From NCBI RefSeq assembly GCF_050859025.1, contig NZ_CP138200.1, positions 6,262,001 to 6,326,000 of the forward strand: a stretch of DNA of 64,000 nt, written 5' to 3'. The notes below the pieces were generated by a model, which saw only the letters and a list, made by a program, of their open reading frames with translations, ran no database searches and had not been told where the DNA came from. Shown here one piece after another: positions 1-8,953 of the stretch; the stretch's first letter is position 1; each line of letters begins with the position of its first letter. The stretch comes from Wukongibacter sp050859025 (lineage in GTDB: Bacteria; Bacillota; Clostridia; Peptostreptococcales; Caminicellaceae). The translations under genes and the position numbers were made by a program.

Positions 1-71
1 GCATAAACAACTACACTAGATGTGCTCAGCACTATTAAAACCAGCGTACCTGTAATTATCTTCTTAAACAT
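1..71 (-). CDS. N-terminus of an exported or membrane protein (partial)
   Basis: A start codon at 71 (minus strand) is preceded by an AGGAGG ribosome site. The 23 visible codons begin MFKKIITGTLVLIVLS, a lysine-rich start followed by a hydrophobic run, as in a signal peptide or membrane anchor. The gene runs off the left edge, so its function cannot be read. It is the next gene after walK on the same strand, about 100 bp downstream; in many Firmicutes that place holds an exported WalK-modulating protein (YycH type), but nothing seen here proves that identity. Confidence 0.6.
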   Translation of the reverse strand, partial: MFKKIITGTLVLIVLSTSSVVVY

Positions 72-173
72 TTTCTAGGCCTCCTAGCATACTTCCTCCT
101 AATTATACTACTATTATAAAGGATTTATATTACAAGGGTATTACAATGATATTACACTGCATTTAAAATCACT

Positions 174-1955
174 CTAAATAGTTTCATCATTCATAGGAAT
201 TATTACTACAACTTCTGTTCCTTTGTTAACTTCACTATGAATTTCTATACTTCCGTTATGGGCCTCTACAATTTCCTTTGCTATTGATAATCCAAGTCCA
301 GTACCACCGAGTTCCCTAGACCGAGCCTTATCCACCCTATAAAATCTTTCAAATATTCTTGGTAAATCTTCTTCGGGTATACCCATTCCTGTATCCTTTA
401 CTTTAATATATGCTTTATTATCTTTATTTTCTAGATAAATCTTTACTTCTCCATTGTTTTCCGTATATTTAATAGCATTACTTACAATATTAATTAAAAC
501 CTGTTCGATTCTATCAAAATCAAAATCTGCCATTAGTTTATCATATTCTGTTATAAATTCAAGTTCTTGATTTTTATTTTTTGCAGTAATATGAAGTTTT
601 ATAACTATTTGATTTATTAATTTAACCAAATCATTATTAGACATATTCCATTTAGTCTTTCTATTATCAAAATTAGATAATTGCAAAAGATCTCTAACTA
701 GTCTCGTCATTCTATCGGCTTCGCTATTTACAACGCCTAAAAAGCTCTCGCTTATTTCTCTGTCATCAAGCATTCCATCTAATAGTGTCTCTGTATAACT
801 TTTTATACTTGTAAGTGGTGTTTTAAGTTCATGAGAAACGTTCGCAACAAACTCTCTTCTCATATTTTCTAGTTTTTGTTGCTTAGTGATATCCTTAATT
901 ACTAATACTATACCCCCTATTTCATTATTTTCATCCATAAAGGGTGCATAGTCTACATTATATATAGATTCACCAATGCCTATAGATTCACTACCTATTA
1001 AACCTTCCTTATGTTTCGTTATATACTCAAGTGTCAGCTTATCATTCAAAGCCTCAAACAGCTCATCATATTTTTTTTCTAAGATTGACTGTTCAGAAAA
1101 ATTCAGCATCTCCATTGCTTTAGGGTTTGCATGTATAATTCTACCGCTTTTATTTACAGCTATAAGACCATCGGCCATATAGTTTAAAATAGTTTCCATT
1201 TTACTCTTTTCACTAGAAATCTCCCCTAGGGTTATCTCAAGCTTATCCGTTAGAAAGTTGAACATCTCTGCCAGCTTCCCAACCTCGTCATCGGACTTGA
1301 CATCTACCCTTTGGTTAAAGTCTCCTTTAGCCATCAGTGCCGCCTTTTTAGTAACATCATCAATTGGCTCCGTTATACTTTTAGCAAGTAGGAAACCAAG
1401 AATTATAGTAATTATTAGTGCTAGACCTGTTGCTTGTGTCATTATGACCTTAGATTTGTTTAGGGTTTCATAAATATCCTTTAAATCCGCTCTAAGATAT
1501 AGTGCTCCTTCAATCTTTCCCTTTATTTCTATAGGAAACACTACATTCATTGTAGGATTTTTTCCATCGGTATAATCCCTTGATATTTGCTTTTCTCCCA
1601 TTAATACCTCTAGAATAAGCTCATATTCTAATTCGTTTGCTGCATTCTCTCCTTTAAAAGAACGGTTATCAGTAGCAATTATTTGCAGATGTTTATCTAT
1701 TATAAAGGCCTCTTCAAAAAGACCTACTGCAAAAACGTTTAGATTGTTTTCGAGGCTTTCCTTTGCATCCTCTAGAGTACCTGTCTTTGGAATATTCTGT
1801 CTTATACTTTCCGCTATAGAATTCAGCCTACCACCTACAACCTCTAGGTGGTATGACTCAAAGCTTTGCACTATAAATACACCCATAATAGCCATAGCAA
1901 TGAATACTAGAGCAAAATAGACTGTTATGAATTTCCACCTAATACTTTTGAACAT
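174..1955 (-). CDS. walK: WalK (VicK) sensor histidine kinase
   Basis: Membrane sensor kinase of 593 residues, partner of the WalR regulator encoded just upstream (one base between the genes). In order: N-terminal transmembrane helix, extracytoplasmic sensor region of about 140 residues, second helix near residue 175, HAMP linker, PAS domain, then HisKA with the H-box NVSHELKTPL and a HATPase_c domain with N-box NIVSNAIKY, G1 DTGMGIP and G2 GGTGLGLSIA. Length and domain order match Firmicute WalK, which controls cell-wall hydrolase genes and is usually essential. The extracytoplasmic PAS-like region plus cytoplasmic PAS separates it from simple PhoR-type kinases, although PhoR remains a weaker alternative because PhoR/PhoB pairs share this layout. 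Confidence 0.85.
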   Translation of the reverse strand: MFKSIRWKFITVYFALVFIAMAIMGVFIVQSFESYHLEVVGGRLNSIAESIRQNIPKTGTLEDAKESLENNLNVFAVGLFEEAFIIDKHLQIIATDNRSFKGENAANELEYELILEVLMGEKQISRDYTDGKNPTMNVVFPIEIKGKIEGALYLRADLKDIYETLNKSKVIMTQATGLALIITIILGFLLAKSITEPIDDVTKKAALMAKGDFNQRVDVKSDDEVGKLAEMFNFLTDKLEITLGEISSEKSKMETILNYMADGLIAVNKSGRIIHANPKAMEMLNFSEQSILEKKYDELFEALNDKLTLEYITKHKEGLIGSESIGIGESIYNVDYAPFMDENNEIGGIVLVIKDITKQQKLENMRREFVANVSHELKTPLTSIKSYTETLLDGMLDDREISESFLGVVNSEADRMTRLVRDLLQLSNFDNRKTKWNMSNNDLVKLINQIVIKLHITAKNKNQELEFITEYDKLMADFDFDRIEQVLINIVSNAIKYTENNGEVKIYLENKDNKAYIKVKDTGMGIPEEDLPRIFERFYRVDKARSRELGGTGLGLSIAKEIVEAHNGSIEIHSEVNKGTEVVVIIPMNDETI

Positions 1956-1956
1956 T

Positions 1957-2646
1957 CTAAATCCTCCTAAAGTAATATCCTACTCCTCGTTTTGTGAGGA
2001 TATACTTAGGACTGCTAGAATCGTCTTCAACCTTTTCTCTCAGTCTTCTTACGGTAACATCTACCGTTCTTATATCACCATAATATTCATAACCCCATAC
2101 ATCCTTAAGAAGATGTTCTCTAGTAAAGACCTGATTCTCCTGTGTAGCTAAGAATCTTAATAGCTCAAATTCTCTCAGAGTAAGATCAATAATTGTATCT
2201 TCTTTTTTGACCTCATACTTGTCAAGATCTATGGATAGGTTTCCAGAAATTATGTTGCTGCCTATACTATGCTTCTTATCTACTTCGATTCTCCTTAGAT
2301 TAGCCTTTACTCTAGCAATAAGCTCTCTCATCCCAAAGGGCTTTGTTATGTAGTCATCAGCCCCAAGTTCAAGGCCTAGAACCTTGTCTACCTCTTCTTC
2401 TTTAGCCGTTAACATTAATATTGGCATATTAAAGCTTTCTCTTATCTTTCTACATACCTGAAATCCATCGACCTTTGGAAGCATTAAATCTAAAAGAACT
2501 AAATCAGGATGAAATTGATATACCTTTTTAAGAGCTTCTTCTCCATCAAACGCAACATCAACTTGAAATCCTTCCTTTACCAAGTTAAACTTTATAATGT
2601 CAGAAATCGGTTTCTCGTCATCAACTACAAGTATCTTTCTATCCAC
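1957..2646 (-). CDS. walR: WalR (YycF) OmpR-family response regulator
   Basis: Response regulator of 229 residues: receiver domain with the acidic pair VVDDE at residues 7-11, phosphoacceptor Asp in LLDLMLP near residue 53, and the conserved Lys in TKPFG near 102; C-terminal winged helix of the OmpR/PhoB type ending TVDVTVRRLREK and GVGYYFR. It starts with GTG behind a GAGGTG ribosome site. It is the first gene of the pair with walK and no other gene lies close upstream. In Firmicutes WalR binds promoters of autolysin and cell-wall genes; that role is inferred from the family and the walK partner. Confidence 0.88.
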   Translation of the reverse strand: MDRKILVVDDEKPISDIIKFNLVKEGFQVDVAFDGEEALKKVYQFHPDLVLLDLMLPKVDGFQVCRKIRESFNMPILMLTAKEEEVDKVLGLELGADDYITKPFGMRELIARVKANLRRIEVDKKHSIGSNIISGNLSIDLDKYEVKKEDTIIDLTLREFELLRFLATQENQVFTREHLLKDVWGYEYYGDIRTVDVTVRRLREKVEDDSSSPKYILTKRGVGYYFRRI

Positions 2647-2710
2647 AATTAATCACCTCAGTTAAAAATTAGGACAAAGCGTTAATTTAAAATAAACAGC
2701 TTTATTTTCG

Positions 2711-2740
2711 AAAAATCGCTCAGACTTACGCCTGAGCAAT
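2711..2740 (-). terminator. Rho-independent terminator after the 2839-3639 gene
   Basis: On the minus strand ATTGCTCAG and CTGAGCGAT pair (9 bp with one G-T) around an 8-base loop and are followed by a short T run. It lies between the metallopeptidase gene and walR, so the two are probably separate transcripts. Confidence 0.75.
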
Positions 2741-2838
2741 ATAAATATAGAAATTGTAAGAAATCAAAATATAGATTTACAAGTGCTTTCTATATAGCTT
2801 ATCTATATAATATCTTTAATAATTATCCTTGTCTATAT

Positions 2839-3639
2839 TTAAATGTTTAATTTTGAGATTTTATCATTTGTTACCATTCTAAAAGCTTTGTCAAATGTAT
2901 ATCCATTCTCCAGCTTTTCAAGAATTTCTTTTACACTGTTAAACCCATAGGTATCTACCATATGTTTTACCATCCTAAAGGATTGAGTGTATGCCACATA
3001 TTGATCTAGGTTATTAAAATTATTAGTTAATTCATCAATTGTATATATTTTTTCCTCTTCTATTTCCTTTCCCCACTCATATCCAGTATAGATATATTCT
3101 GAATATAAAGCTAATCCTTCTGTAAACCATAGGGGATAGTTCCCCTTTGTAATATCATCTATAATCAAATGGGTAAATTCATGGACCATAGGTCCCTCAT
3201 TCATAAATATTGACTCTATATCTTCATCTTCGGGACACCATATCTTAGGAGATAAGATTTGAATAGTTGATGCATAATACACTCCCATAGGAGGCTTTGA
3301 CTTTGCAAGATTTGCATTTTCTAAGAGTTCCTCTGAATTCTCATATAAGACAACTATTGTTTTATCCGTGGGATAATAGTCATATTGTTTACATATCTCA
3401 TCGTAGTATTCTTCTGATGCCCTTTCAACTAGTTCTAAAGTATCTAAATCATCTGTATTATGTCTAATTATAAAATGCTCAGTCTCAATTTCTTCATAAT
3501 CTTCAATGCTTTTAAGCACAGCTCTCTTAGGTATATTTCTAGACCAGATATAAAAATCACCCTTTATACCAAATACATTAGTAGATATTAAAACAAATAT
3601 AATACACATACTGATAAACACATAATAAGTCTTTCTCAT
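2839..3639 (-). CDS. Exported gluzincin-type metallopeptidase (peptidase MA family-like)
   Basis: Predicted secreted or membrane-anchored zinc peptidase of 266 residues. The N-terminus is a lysine/arginine-led hydrophobic segment (signal or anchor). The zinc motif HEFTH near residue 165, followed about 20 residues later by WFTEGLALYSEY, gives the HExxH plus downstream Glu pattern of gluzincins; the layout resembles the MA-family peptidases common in clostridia. The start is placed at the second Met, 8 bases from a GGGGGAGGG ribosome site, rather than two codons earlier. The substrate is unknown. It has its own terminator and stands alone between walR and the CapA-like gene. Confidence 0.72.
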   Translation of the reverse strand: MRKTYYVFISMCIIFVLISTNVFGIKGDFYIWSRNIPKRAVLKSIEDYEEIETEHFIIRHNTDDLDTLELVERASEEYYDEICKQYDYYPTDKTIVVLYENSEELLENANLAKSKPPMGVYYASTIQILSPKIWCPEDEDIESIFMNEGPMVHEFTHLIIDDITKGNYPLWFTEGLALYSEYIYTGYEWGKEIEEEKIYTIDELTNNFNNLDQYVAYTQSFRMVKHMVDTYGFNSVKEILEKLENGYTFDKAFRMVTNDKISKLNI

Positions 3640-3665
3640 GTGCATTCCCTCCCCCCTTATATCAG

Positions 3666-3846
3666 TATAGAGCTTACATAGTAAAACTTAACTTATATAG
3701 TCACACTAAATTAAAAGTTAAAATAAATTTTGCTGATTTCAGAAAAATTTATTAATCCTTAAAATAGCATTACTTTATATCCAAATACCCCATAATCTTG
3801 GGAGCTTTGGATATATGTAAATTAATAGTTTTACTCGAATCTCTAT
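3666..3846. repeat. Dispersed palindromic repeat, family A (long copy)
   Basis: Left arm begins TATAGAGCTTACATAGTAAA and the right arm ends with the reverse-complement-like GTTTTACTCGAATCTCTATA. The middle is longer (about 180 bp in all) than in other copies (about 105 bp). It sits in the gap between two genes, upstream of the metallopeptidase. Confidence 0.6.
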
Positions 3847-3909
3847 ATGTATATGTGGGAATACACAACTATTATACCATGATATTATGTAAACTTTATT
3901 GGTAATTTA

Positions 3910-5067
3910 TTACTCGATCTTGAATCTTACCCCTTTTCCCTTTATTTCACTAGCTGTGTCACGCTTTTTAGAAAGTCTAATTATTTTATTTTTTATAAAA
4001 TCTCCCTTCTTCCCATCGGCTACGATGGGTTCACTTTTATTTAAAATATATATAGGCAAGGCATGGATCTCCTTTATATCTCCATATTCTATTACAATCT
4101 CCACAGCCATTCCCTGCTTATTGTTTTCATCGTTTTGATCGAATATATAATTACCCATACTATAGATTATCGGCTTGCCTTTATAAATTTCTATAGGCTG
4201 AATAACATGGGAATGGTGTCCCAGTATTATGTCAACTCCATTGTCTATTAGCCTATGGGCAATTTCTTTTTGAGTAGAGTTTATATTATTACTCTCTTCT
4301 GTCCCCCAATGCAGGGATACCACTACATAGTCTACTTCTTTTCTTATTTTATTTACATCTTCTATAATAGTGTCAGATTTTAAGGGAGCTGTGCCAGGTA
4401 AGGTATCGGTTGCTACAAATTTTCTTTTATAACTATTGCTATAGTAGATATATGCAAATTCATCATATCCCAAAAAAGCAAAGGTCTTTCCTTTAATCTT
4501 AGTTATATATGGTTTTCTAGCCTTTTCGATATTTGTCCCGGCCCCTATATAAGCAATATCATTTTTCTTAAGAATATCAAAGGTATCAAGCAAGGCTTCA
4601 GTATCGTAGTCTAGTATATGATTGTTTGCTAAGGATACTATATCAAATCCAGAATTTTTAAGTACATCAACCATTTCTGGCCTTGCCCTGAGACAAATTT
4701 CCTTTCCCGGTAGTTTTCTTCCTCTATTTGAAATAGGTGATTCTAAGTTTCCAAATAATATATCTGAGCTATTAAAAACTCCTTCAAGATTCTTATAGGC
4801 TAGCTCTAAACCCTTTTCATTTAAAATCCTCCCAACCCGTCTTCCCAACATAATATCACCAACAGCGGTCAGTCTTATGGCTCTATTTTCATAATTTGTT
4901 TTTCTCACAAACTTTTTATATTCCTTAATCTCTTCAATATCCTGCTTTATATCAAGGGGCTTATCATATTTTATTTTCCTATTCTCTGTTTTTACTAGGT
5001 TGTCACTGTGGCATGAAGTTAAAAGCATAGTAAGAGCTAAAAATATAATTAGAACTCTATTCTTCAT
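3910..5067 (-). CDS. CapA-family lipoprotein (metallophosphatase-like fold)
   Basis: Lipoprotein of 385 residues with a lipobox (LLTSCHS, Cys near residue 19). From about residue 65 it reads as the CapA/PGA_cap domain: GDIMLGRR, FGNLESPIS, SLANNHILDY and SLHWGTE, ILGHHSHVIQP, which carry the Asp/Asn/His residues expected of a calcineurin-like metal site. Relatives take part in poly-gamma-glutamate or capsule export and anchoring, but no capBC genes are nearby, so a role in a polymer pathway is only inferred. It stands alone, with upstream untranscribed-looking DNA on both sides. Confidence 0.8.
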   Translation of the reverse strand: MKNRVLIIFLALTMLLTSCHSDNLVKTENRKIKYDKPLDIKQDIEEIKEYKKFVRKTNYENRAIRLTAVGDIMLGRRVGRILNEKGLELAYKNLEGVFNSSDILFGNLESPISNRGRKLPGKEICLRARPEMVDVLKNSGFDIVSLANNHILDYDTEALLDTFDILKKNDIAYIGAGTNIEKARKPYITKIKGKTFAFLGYDEFAYIYYSNSYKRKFVATDTLPGTAPLKSDTIIEDVNKIRKEVDYVVVSLHWGTEESNNINSTQKEIAHRLIDNGVDIILGHHSHVIQPIEIYKGKPIIYSMGNYIFDQNDENNKQGMAVEIVIEYGDIKEIHALPIYILNKSEPIVADGKKGDFIKNKIIRLSKKRDTASEIKGKGVRFKIE

Positions 5068-5254
5068 CCCGTTACCCCCTATACTTTAATATAAAAACAA
5101 AGTCCTATTAAAAATTTTCTCTTGATTAGTTATCACTATCTTAATTTTACTATATTTTTCAATAATTCCAAAATTTTAATTTGCAAATTTGGAAAATATA
5201 AGATCTAAGGGTATTGAATATACTCATTTTAACTATGCCACAGAGATATATCTG

Positions 5255-5283
5255 CAAAAAAAAAAGAGCTCAATCGAGCTCTT
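5255..5283 (-). terminator. Terminator of the transporter/nucleobase operon
   Basis: On the minus strand AAGAGCTC and GAGCTCTT pair around a 4-base loop and are followed by a run of about ten T. It lies 7 bases after the phosphorylase stop codon and ends the operon that begins with the LacI-family gene. Confidence 0.9.
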
Positions 5284-5289
5284 CAATAT

Positions 5290-6039
5290 CTAATCTTCCT
5301 TTTTAGCCATTCGTACTATTGCATCAATTGCAATTGCAATAGTCTTTTTTTCGGCTTCCATATATAAACGGTCCTTTTCTTCAAGGGAGAATTGATGTTT
5401 TTTTATGATGTTTGAATCAGTTCCAACAATAGCTCCTACCCTTAGGCGTCTTTTGGAGCCTACTATAAAGGCTGTTGCACACTCCATTTCCGATACTGCA
5501 ACATCGGTGTCTAAAAGGAGCTTATTCAACTCATGGTTTTGCATATAATATGCATCCCTTGTAAAGCTTGTACCTACATAAAATTCCTCATTGCCTAAAT
5601 AATTCTTGGCAGACTCCATTAAAGCTAAGGTAACATCAATATTTGCAATGGCAGGATATATATCGGGTAGATATTCTTTACTTGTACCATCACCTCTAAC
5701 AGCAGCATTGATAACTACCACACTACCAACAGGAATATCCTCTCTTCTTCCACCAGCAGAACCAACCCTGATAAAGGTATGGGCTCCTATCTTCGCTAGC
5801 TCCTCTATGGCTATAGATGCCGAAGGCCCTCCTATACCAGTGGAGCATACACTCATCCTAACTCCATCCTTTGTTCCAGTATATACAACGTACTCACGGT
5901 TTTCTGCTATTTTTTCCATTGTATCAAAGGCCTCGGCAATCCTCTTTGCCCTTTGAGGGTCTCCTGGTATAAGTACGTAGGGTGATACATCCCCTTCTTT
6001 ACAACGTATATGCTTTTGAAGTGTCTTATCGTAAGCCAT
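5290..6039 (-). CDS. udp: Nucleoside phosphorylase (uridine phosphorylase-like)
   Basis: Cytosolic phosphorolytic enzyme of 249 residues of the PNP/UDP family: phosphate-binding glycine motif YVLIPGDPQRAKRI at about 20-34, VCSTGIGGPSASIAIEEL near 65-82, GSAGG near 95, and the nucleoside-site motif EMECATAF near 185. Such enzymes cleave a nucleoside with phosphate to a base and (deoxy)ribose 1-phosphate. Length (about 250) and the GTDSNIIKKHQFSLEEK tail look most like uridine phosphorylase, but DeoD-type purine phosphorylase cannot be excluded by eye. It is the last gene of the operon, 2 bases after adenine deaminase, with ribosome site GGAGGG. Confidence 0.75.
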   Translation of the reverse strand: MAYDKTLQKHIRCKEGDVSPYVLIPGDPQRAKRIAEAFDTMEKIAENREYVVYTGTKDGVRMSVCSTGIGGPSASIAIEELAKIGAHTFIRVGSAGGRREDIPVGSVVVINAAVRGDGTSKEYLPDIYPAIANIDVTLALMESAKNYLGNEEFYVGTSFTRDAYYMQNHELNKLLLDTDVAVSEMECATAFIVGSKRRLRVGAIVGTDSNIIKKHQFSLEEKDRLYMEAEKKTIAIAIDAIVRMAKKED

Positions 6040-6041
6040 AT

Positions 6042-7760
6042 CTATCCCTCCACTATTAAGTCTACTAATCTATTCTCACTAAGTTTAACTAAACCCTTAT
6101 CGGTAATTTTCAATAATTGGCTGACTGGAAGCCCATTGGTACACAGGGACATAATGGGGTTATAATGCTTATAACCTAGCTCCTCCATAGAACTCCTTAC
6201 CTTAGCTATGTCTCTTCCTATTACCTCTATGCTTTTCTCAGAAAGAATTCCTCCTACAGGCAGATCTATACCGCCCTTTATATCTCCATCACAAACAACA
6301 TAGATACCACCCTGCTTCTGAATCACATTATTTACAGCCTTTACAATATCTCTTACAGTTTTACCAACGGCTAATATGTTGTGATGGTCATGAGCATAGG
6401 ATGTGGCAATGGCTCCTCTTTTAATGGTGTCACCGGTAATAAGTCCTAGTCCTATATTTCCATTCCTACCGTATCTCTCAAAAACGGCAATCATGCATAA
6501 TGAAGTTTCTTCCCACATTAGCTTACCCTGCTTCACTGCTACAGAGCCTATCTGTTCCTCTGTAAAGGTAGTTCCATCGGATACCTTTATAATCCTACAG
6601 TTAACCTCGCCTTTCTCAAATGGTGCTTTAATTACAAGATCATCTTCATCAATCGGCTTTCTTTTAATGCTTGTATAAAATTCCCTAGGAAAGCTGTCAT
6701 ATTTACAAGCATACTTATATTCATCCTCTTTATCATAAACAAGCTTACCTTCTTTGTAAACCTGGTCAATTTCAAAGTTTTTTAGTTCCTTTAAAAGTAC
6801 AAAGTCCCCTAATTTTCCTGGTGCAATTGCACCTCTGTTTTTTAGCCTCATTCTTCTAGCCGGCGTAAAGGTTGAAGCATATATGGCATCCTCTGGCTTC
6901 ATTCCCATTTTTATAGCTCTTTTTACCAGCCTATTTAGATGGCCATTATTATAAAATGAATCGGCCATTACATCGTCGGTCACAAAGCAAAAATGTTCAA
7001 ATGGTCGATTTTCTATTAAGTAGTCTATCACCTCAGAAGTCATTGATTTCTCCTGAATCTCTATAAACATACCCCTTTTTATTCTTTCTTCCATTGATGA
7101 GACTTTTTGCTGAGTATGGTCTGAATCTATCCCGCGATAAATAAAACTAGCCAAATCCTTACCCATTATTTTTGGACAATGACCTTCAATAGGAATATCT
7201 GGATAATTCTTTTTCATGTATTCAATTATCTTATTGGTTTTAGACCTTGGATGATGAATCACATCATAGTAATTCATCACTTCTCCTAAACATATTATCT
7301 TATCATTTTTCATTAATTCTTTAATTTCATCTATATTTATTTCGAACCCTGTAGTCTCAAACTCTAGGCTGGTGGAAGGTACTGAGCTAGGCACACCATA
7401 AAAAATATCAGCTACACATTCCTCTCCATTCCTTATCATCTCTAATATACCCTTTACTCCAAAAACGTTGGCAATTTCATGGGGCTCAGATACAATGGTG
7501 GTAACCCCATTTCTTATGAGTTCATGGGAGAAGGCCTGAGGTGTTGCCATACTGCTCTCTATATGCATATGTATGTCTATGAGTCCTGGTATTAAATACT
7601 TTCCCCTAGCATCAATAATTGTTTCTCCAGAAAACTCATCTATATCCTCTTTGCCAACATAAATGATTGTACCCTCTAATATAGCAACATCTTCCTCCAT
7701 AAATCTCTTAAAATAGGAGTTATACACCCATGCATTTTTTATAACTAAATCGACTTTCAT
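6042..7760 (-). CDS. ade: Adenine deaminase
   Basis: Amidohydrolase-superfamily enzyme of about 572 residues converting adenine to hypoxanthine. Metal site HMHIESSM near residue 65 (HxH), EPHEIANVFG (His), GEVMNYYDVI, GHCPK and DSDHTQ and the Asp of VTDDVMAD follow the Ade order; the C-terminal part (YAHDHHNILAVG, GGIDLPVGGILS) is the adenine deaminase C-domain. The start is set at the Met with a GGGGTGG site 7 bases away; an upstream in-frame Met has none. It is co-transcribed with the phosphorylase and follows the transporter genes. Confidence 0.9.
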   Translation of the reverse strand: MKVDLVIKNAWVYNSYFKRFMEEDVAILEGTIIYVGKEDIDEFSGETIIDARGKYLIPGLIDIHMHIESSMATPQAFSHELIRNGVTTIVSEPHEIANVFGVKGILEMIRNGEECVADIFYGVPSSVPSTSLEFETTGFEINIDEIKELMKNDKIICLGEVMNYYDVIHHPRSKTNKIIEYMKKNYPDIPIEGHCPKIMGKDLASFIYRGIDSDHTQQKVSSMEERIKRGMFIEIQEKSMTSEVIDYLIENRPFEHFCFVTDDVMADSFYNNGHLNRLVKRAIKMGMKPEDAIYASTFTPARRMRLKNRGAIAPGKLGDFVLLKELKNFEIDQVYKEGKLVYDKEDEYKYACKYDSFPREFYTSIKRKPIDEDDLVIKAPFEKGEVNCRIIKVSDGTTFTEEQIGSVAVKQGKLMWEETSLCMIAVFERYGRNGNIGLGLITGDTIKRGAIATSYAHDHHNILAVGKTVRDIVKAVNNVIQKQGGIYVVCDGDIKGGIDLPVGGILSEKSIEVIGRDIAKVRSSMEELGYKHYNPIMSLCTNGLPVSQLLKITDKGLVKLSENRLVDLIVEG

Positions 7761-7791
7761 ATTTGTCCACCCCATTATTAGGTTGAAATTA

Positions 7792-7817
7792 GGCGACTCC
7801 CTATCAGGGAGTACGCC
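7792..7817. other. Intercistronic hairpin between the lipoprotein and ade genes
   Basis: GGCGACTCCC and GGGAGTACGCC form a stem with a 5-base loop in the 72-bp gap of the operon. No T run follows on the minus strand, so it reads more like an mRNA processing or stability hairpin (or leaky attenuator) than a full terminator. Confidence 0.5.
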
Positions 7818-7832
7818 TGTTATAATTTTAAA

Positions 7833-8939
7833 TTAGTTTATTACTTCCCTATTCCAGCGGTCAATCCAGTCAGTTTTTAATTCATTTACTTTTACCCAAT
7901 CAACAACCTTTAAGGAGTTGATTAACTCTTTACCATAGGTTAATCCCTCAGCTTCTTCCTCTGATAGTTTAACATTTACATTAACCGGCGAGTCAACCTT
8001 GTCTATGGCATTAGCTTTTTGTACTTCTTCGCTCAAACACCAGTCAATAAACTTTTCAGCTATCTCTTTATTTTTTGTTCCCTTTACGATATTGATTGTA
8101 TTAAGATTGGCAAAGGCACCATCCTGTGGGTCTACCCACTCAGCTGTCGGAACCGCATCCTTAATTCTTCCAAAGGCAAAATCCTGAACGGCTGCAACGG
8201 CTATCTCACCTTGGGCAAACATATTTACAATCTCTGAAGATTTACCATAGGTCTTTACTAGGTTTGGCTTTAATTTTCCTAGAGCTTCAAATGCCTTATC
8301 GGAATCTTCTAGGGCATCTGCCCCTACAGTATTAGCTGCCATAATAACCATAGATGGTCCAGCAGTAGTAGTTATTTCAGGAATTGACGCATTACTTTCA
8401 AACTCTTTATTCCACAGATCCTTCCAAGACTCAATCTTTTTATCAACCATATCTGAATCATAAACTATACCTGTTCTGTTTAAAGTATAGGCTGGTCCAT
8501 ATTTTTCTCCTAGAGGAGCCTTAGCTAAATCATAGATTTGATTTAAATTTGGAATATTATCTCTATTGATTTCTTCAAATAACCCTTCGCTAACCCCTTG
8601 TATAGCAAAGGAGTTTGCCAGGAATATAACATCTATCTTGCTGTTTTCAGAAACTCTTATCTTGTTAAGACGATCTGCATTGTTTCCAACCTCTAATACT
8701 ATCTTTACATTATTGGCCTTTTCAAAGGGCTCGAAGATATTTTTTCTTAGCTTATCTTCATTATATCCCCAAGTAGATACAACGAACTCTGTCGGCTCAT
8801 CAGTCTTATTATCTACGCTTTCATTATTACTAGCTTCACTTTTCGGTTCTTCCTGCTTTACAGGCTCTTCCTTTGTACATCCCATTAATAGAAAGCTAAA
8901 CATCAAAACAAGGACCATAGCTAAACATAGTTTTTTCAT
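7833..8939 (-). CDS. ABC transporter substrate-binding lipoprotein (PotD/PotF-like)
   Basis: Lipoprotein of 368 residues: lipobox LLMGCTK (Cys near residue 21), an acidic/asparagine linker, then a periplasmic-binding-protein class II domain of the spermidine/putrescine and iron type (STWGYNEDKLRKNIFEPFEK, YDSDMVDKKIESWKDLW, EKFIDWCLSEEVQ). It delivers the substrate to the permeases encoded upstream in the operon. The ligand cannot be read from the sequence; the PotD family also includes members for other amines, and the neighbouring nucleobase enzymes suggest a purine-linked ligand could equally be involved. Confidence 0.82.
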   Translation of the reverse strand: MKKLCLAMVLVLMFSFLLMGCTKEEPVKQEEPKSEASNNESVDNKTDEPTEFVVSTWGYNEDKLRKNIFEPFEKANNVKIVLEVGNNADRLNKIRVSENSKIDVIFLANSFAIQGVSEGLFEEINRDNIPNLNQIYDLAKAPLGEKYGPAYTLNRTGIVYDSDMVDKKIESWKDLWNKEFESNASIPEITTTAGPSMVIMAANTVGADALEDSDKAFEALGKLKPNLVKTYGKSSEIVNMFAQGEIAVAAVQDFAFGRIKDAVPTAEWVDPQDGAFANLNTINIVKGTKNKEIAEKFIDWCLSEEVQKANAIDKVDSPVNVNVKLSEEEAEGLTYGKELINSLKVVDWVKVNELKTDWIDRWNREVIN

Positions 8940-8953
8940 TATAAATTCCCCCT

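Noticed and set aside
5606..5956. Long plus-strand ORF over the phosphorylase gene
   Set aside because: Antisense shadow of a well-supported gene; no ribosome site and no family-like motifs.
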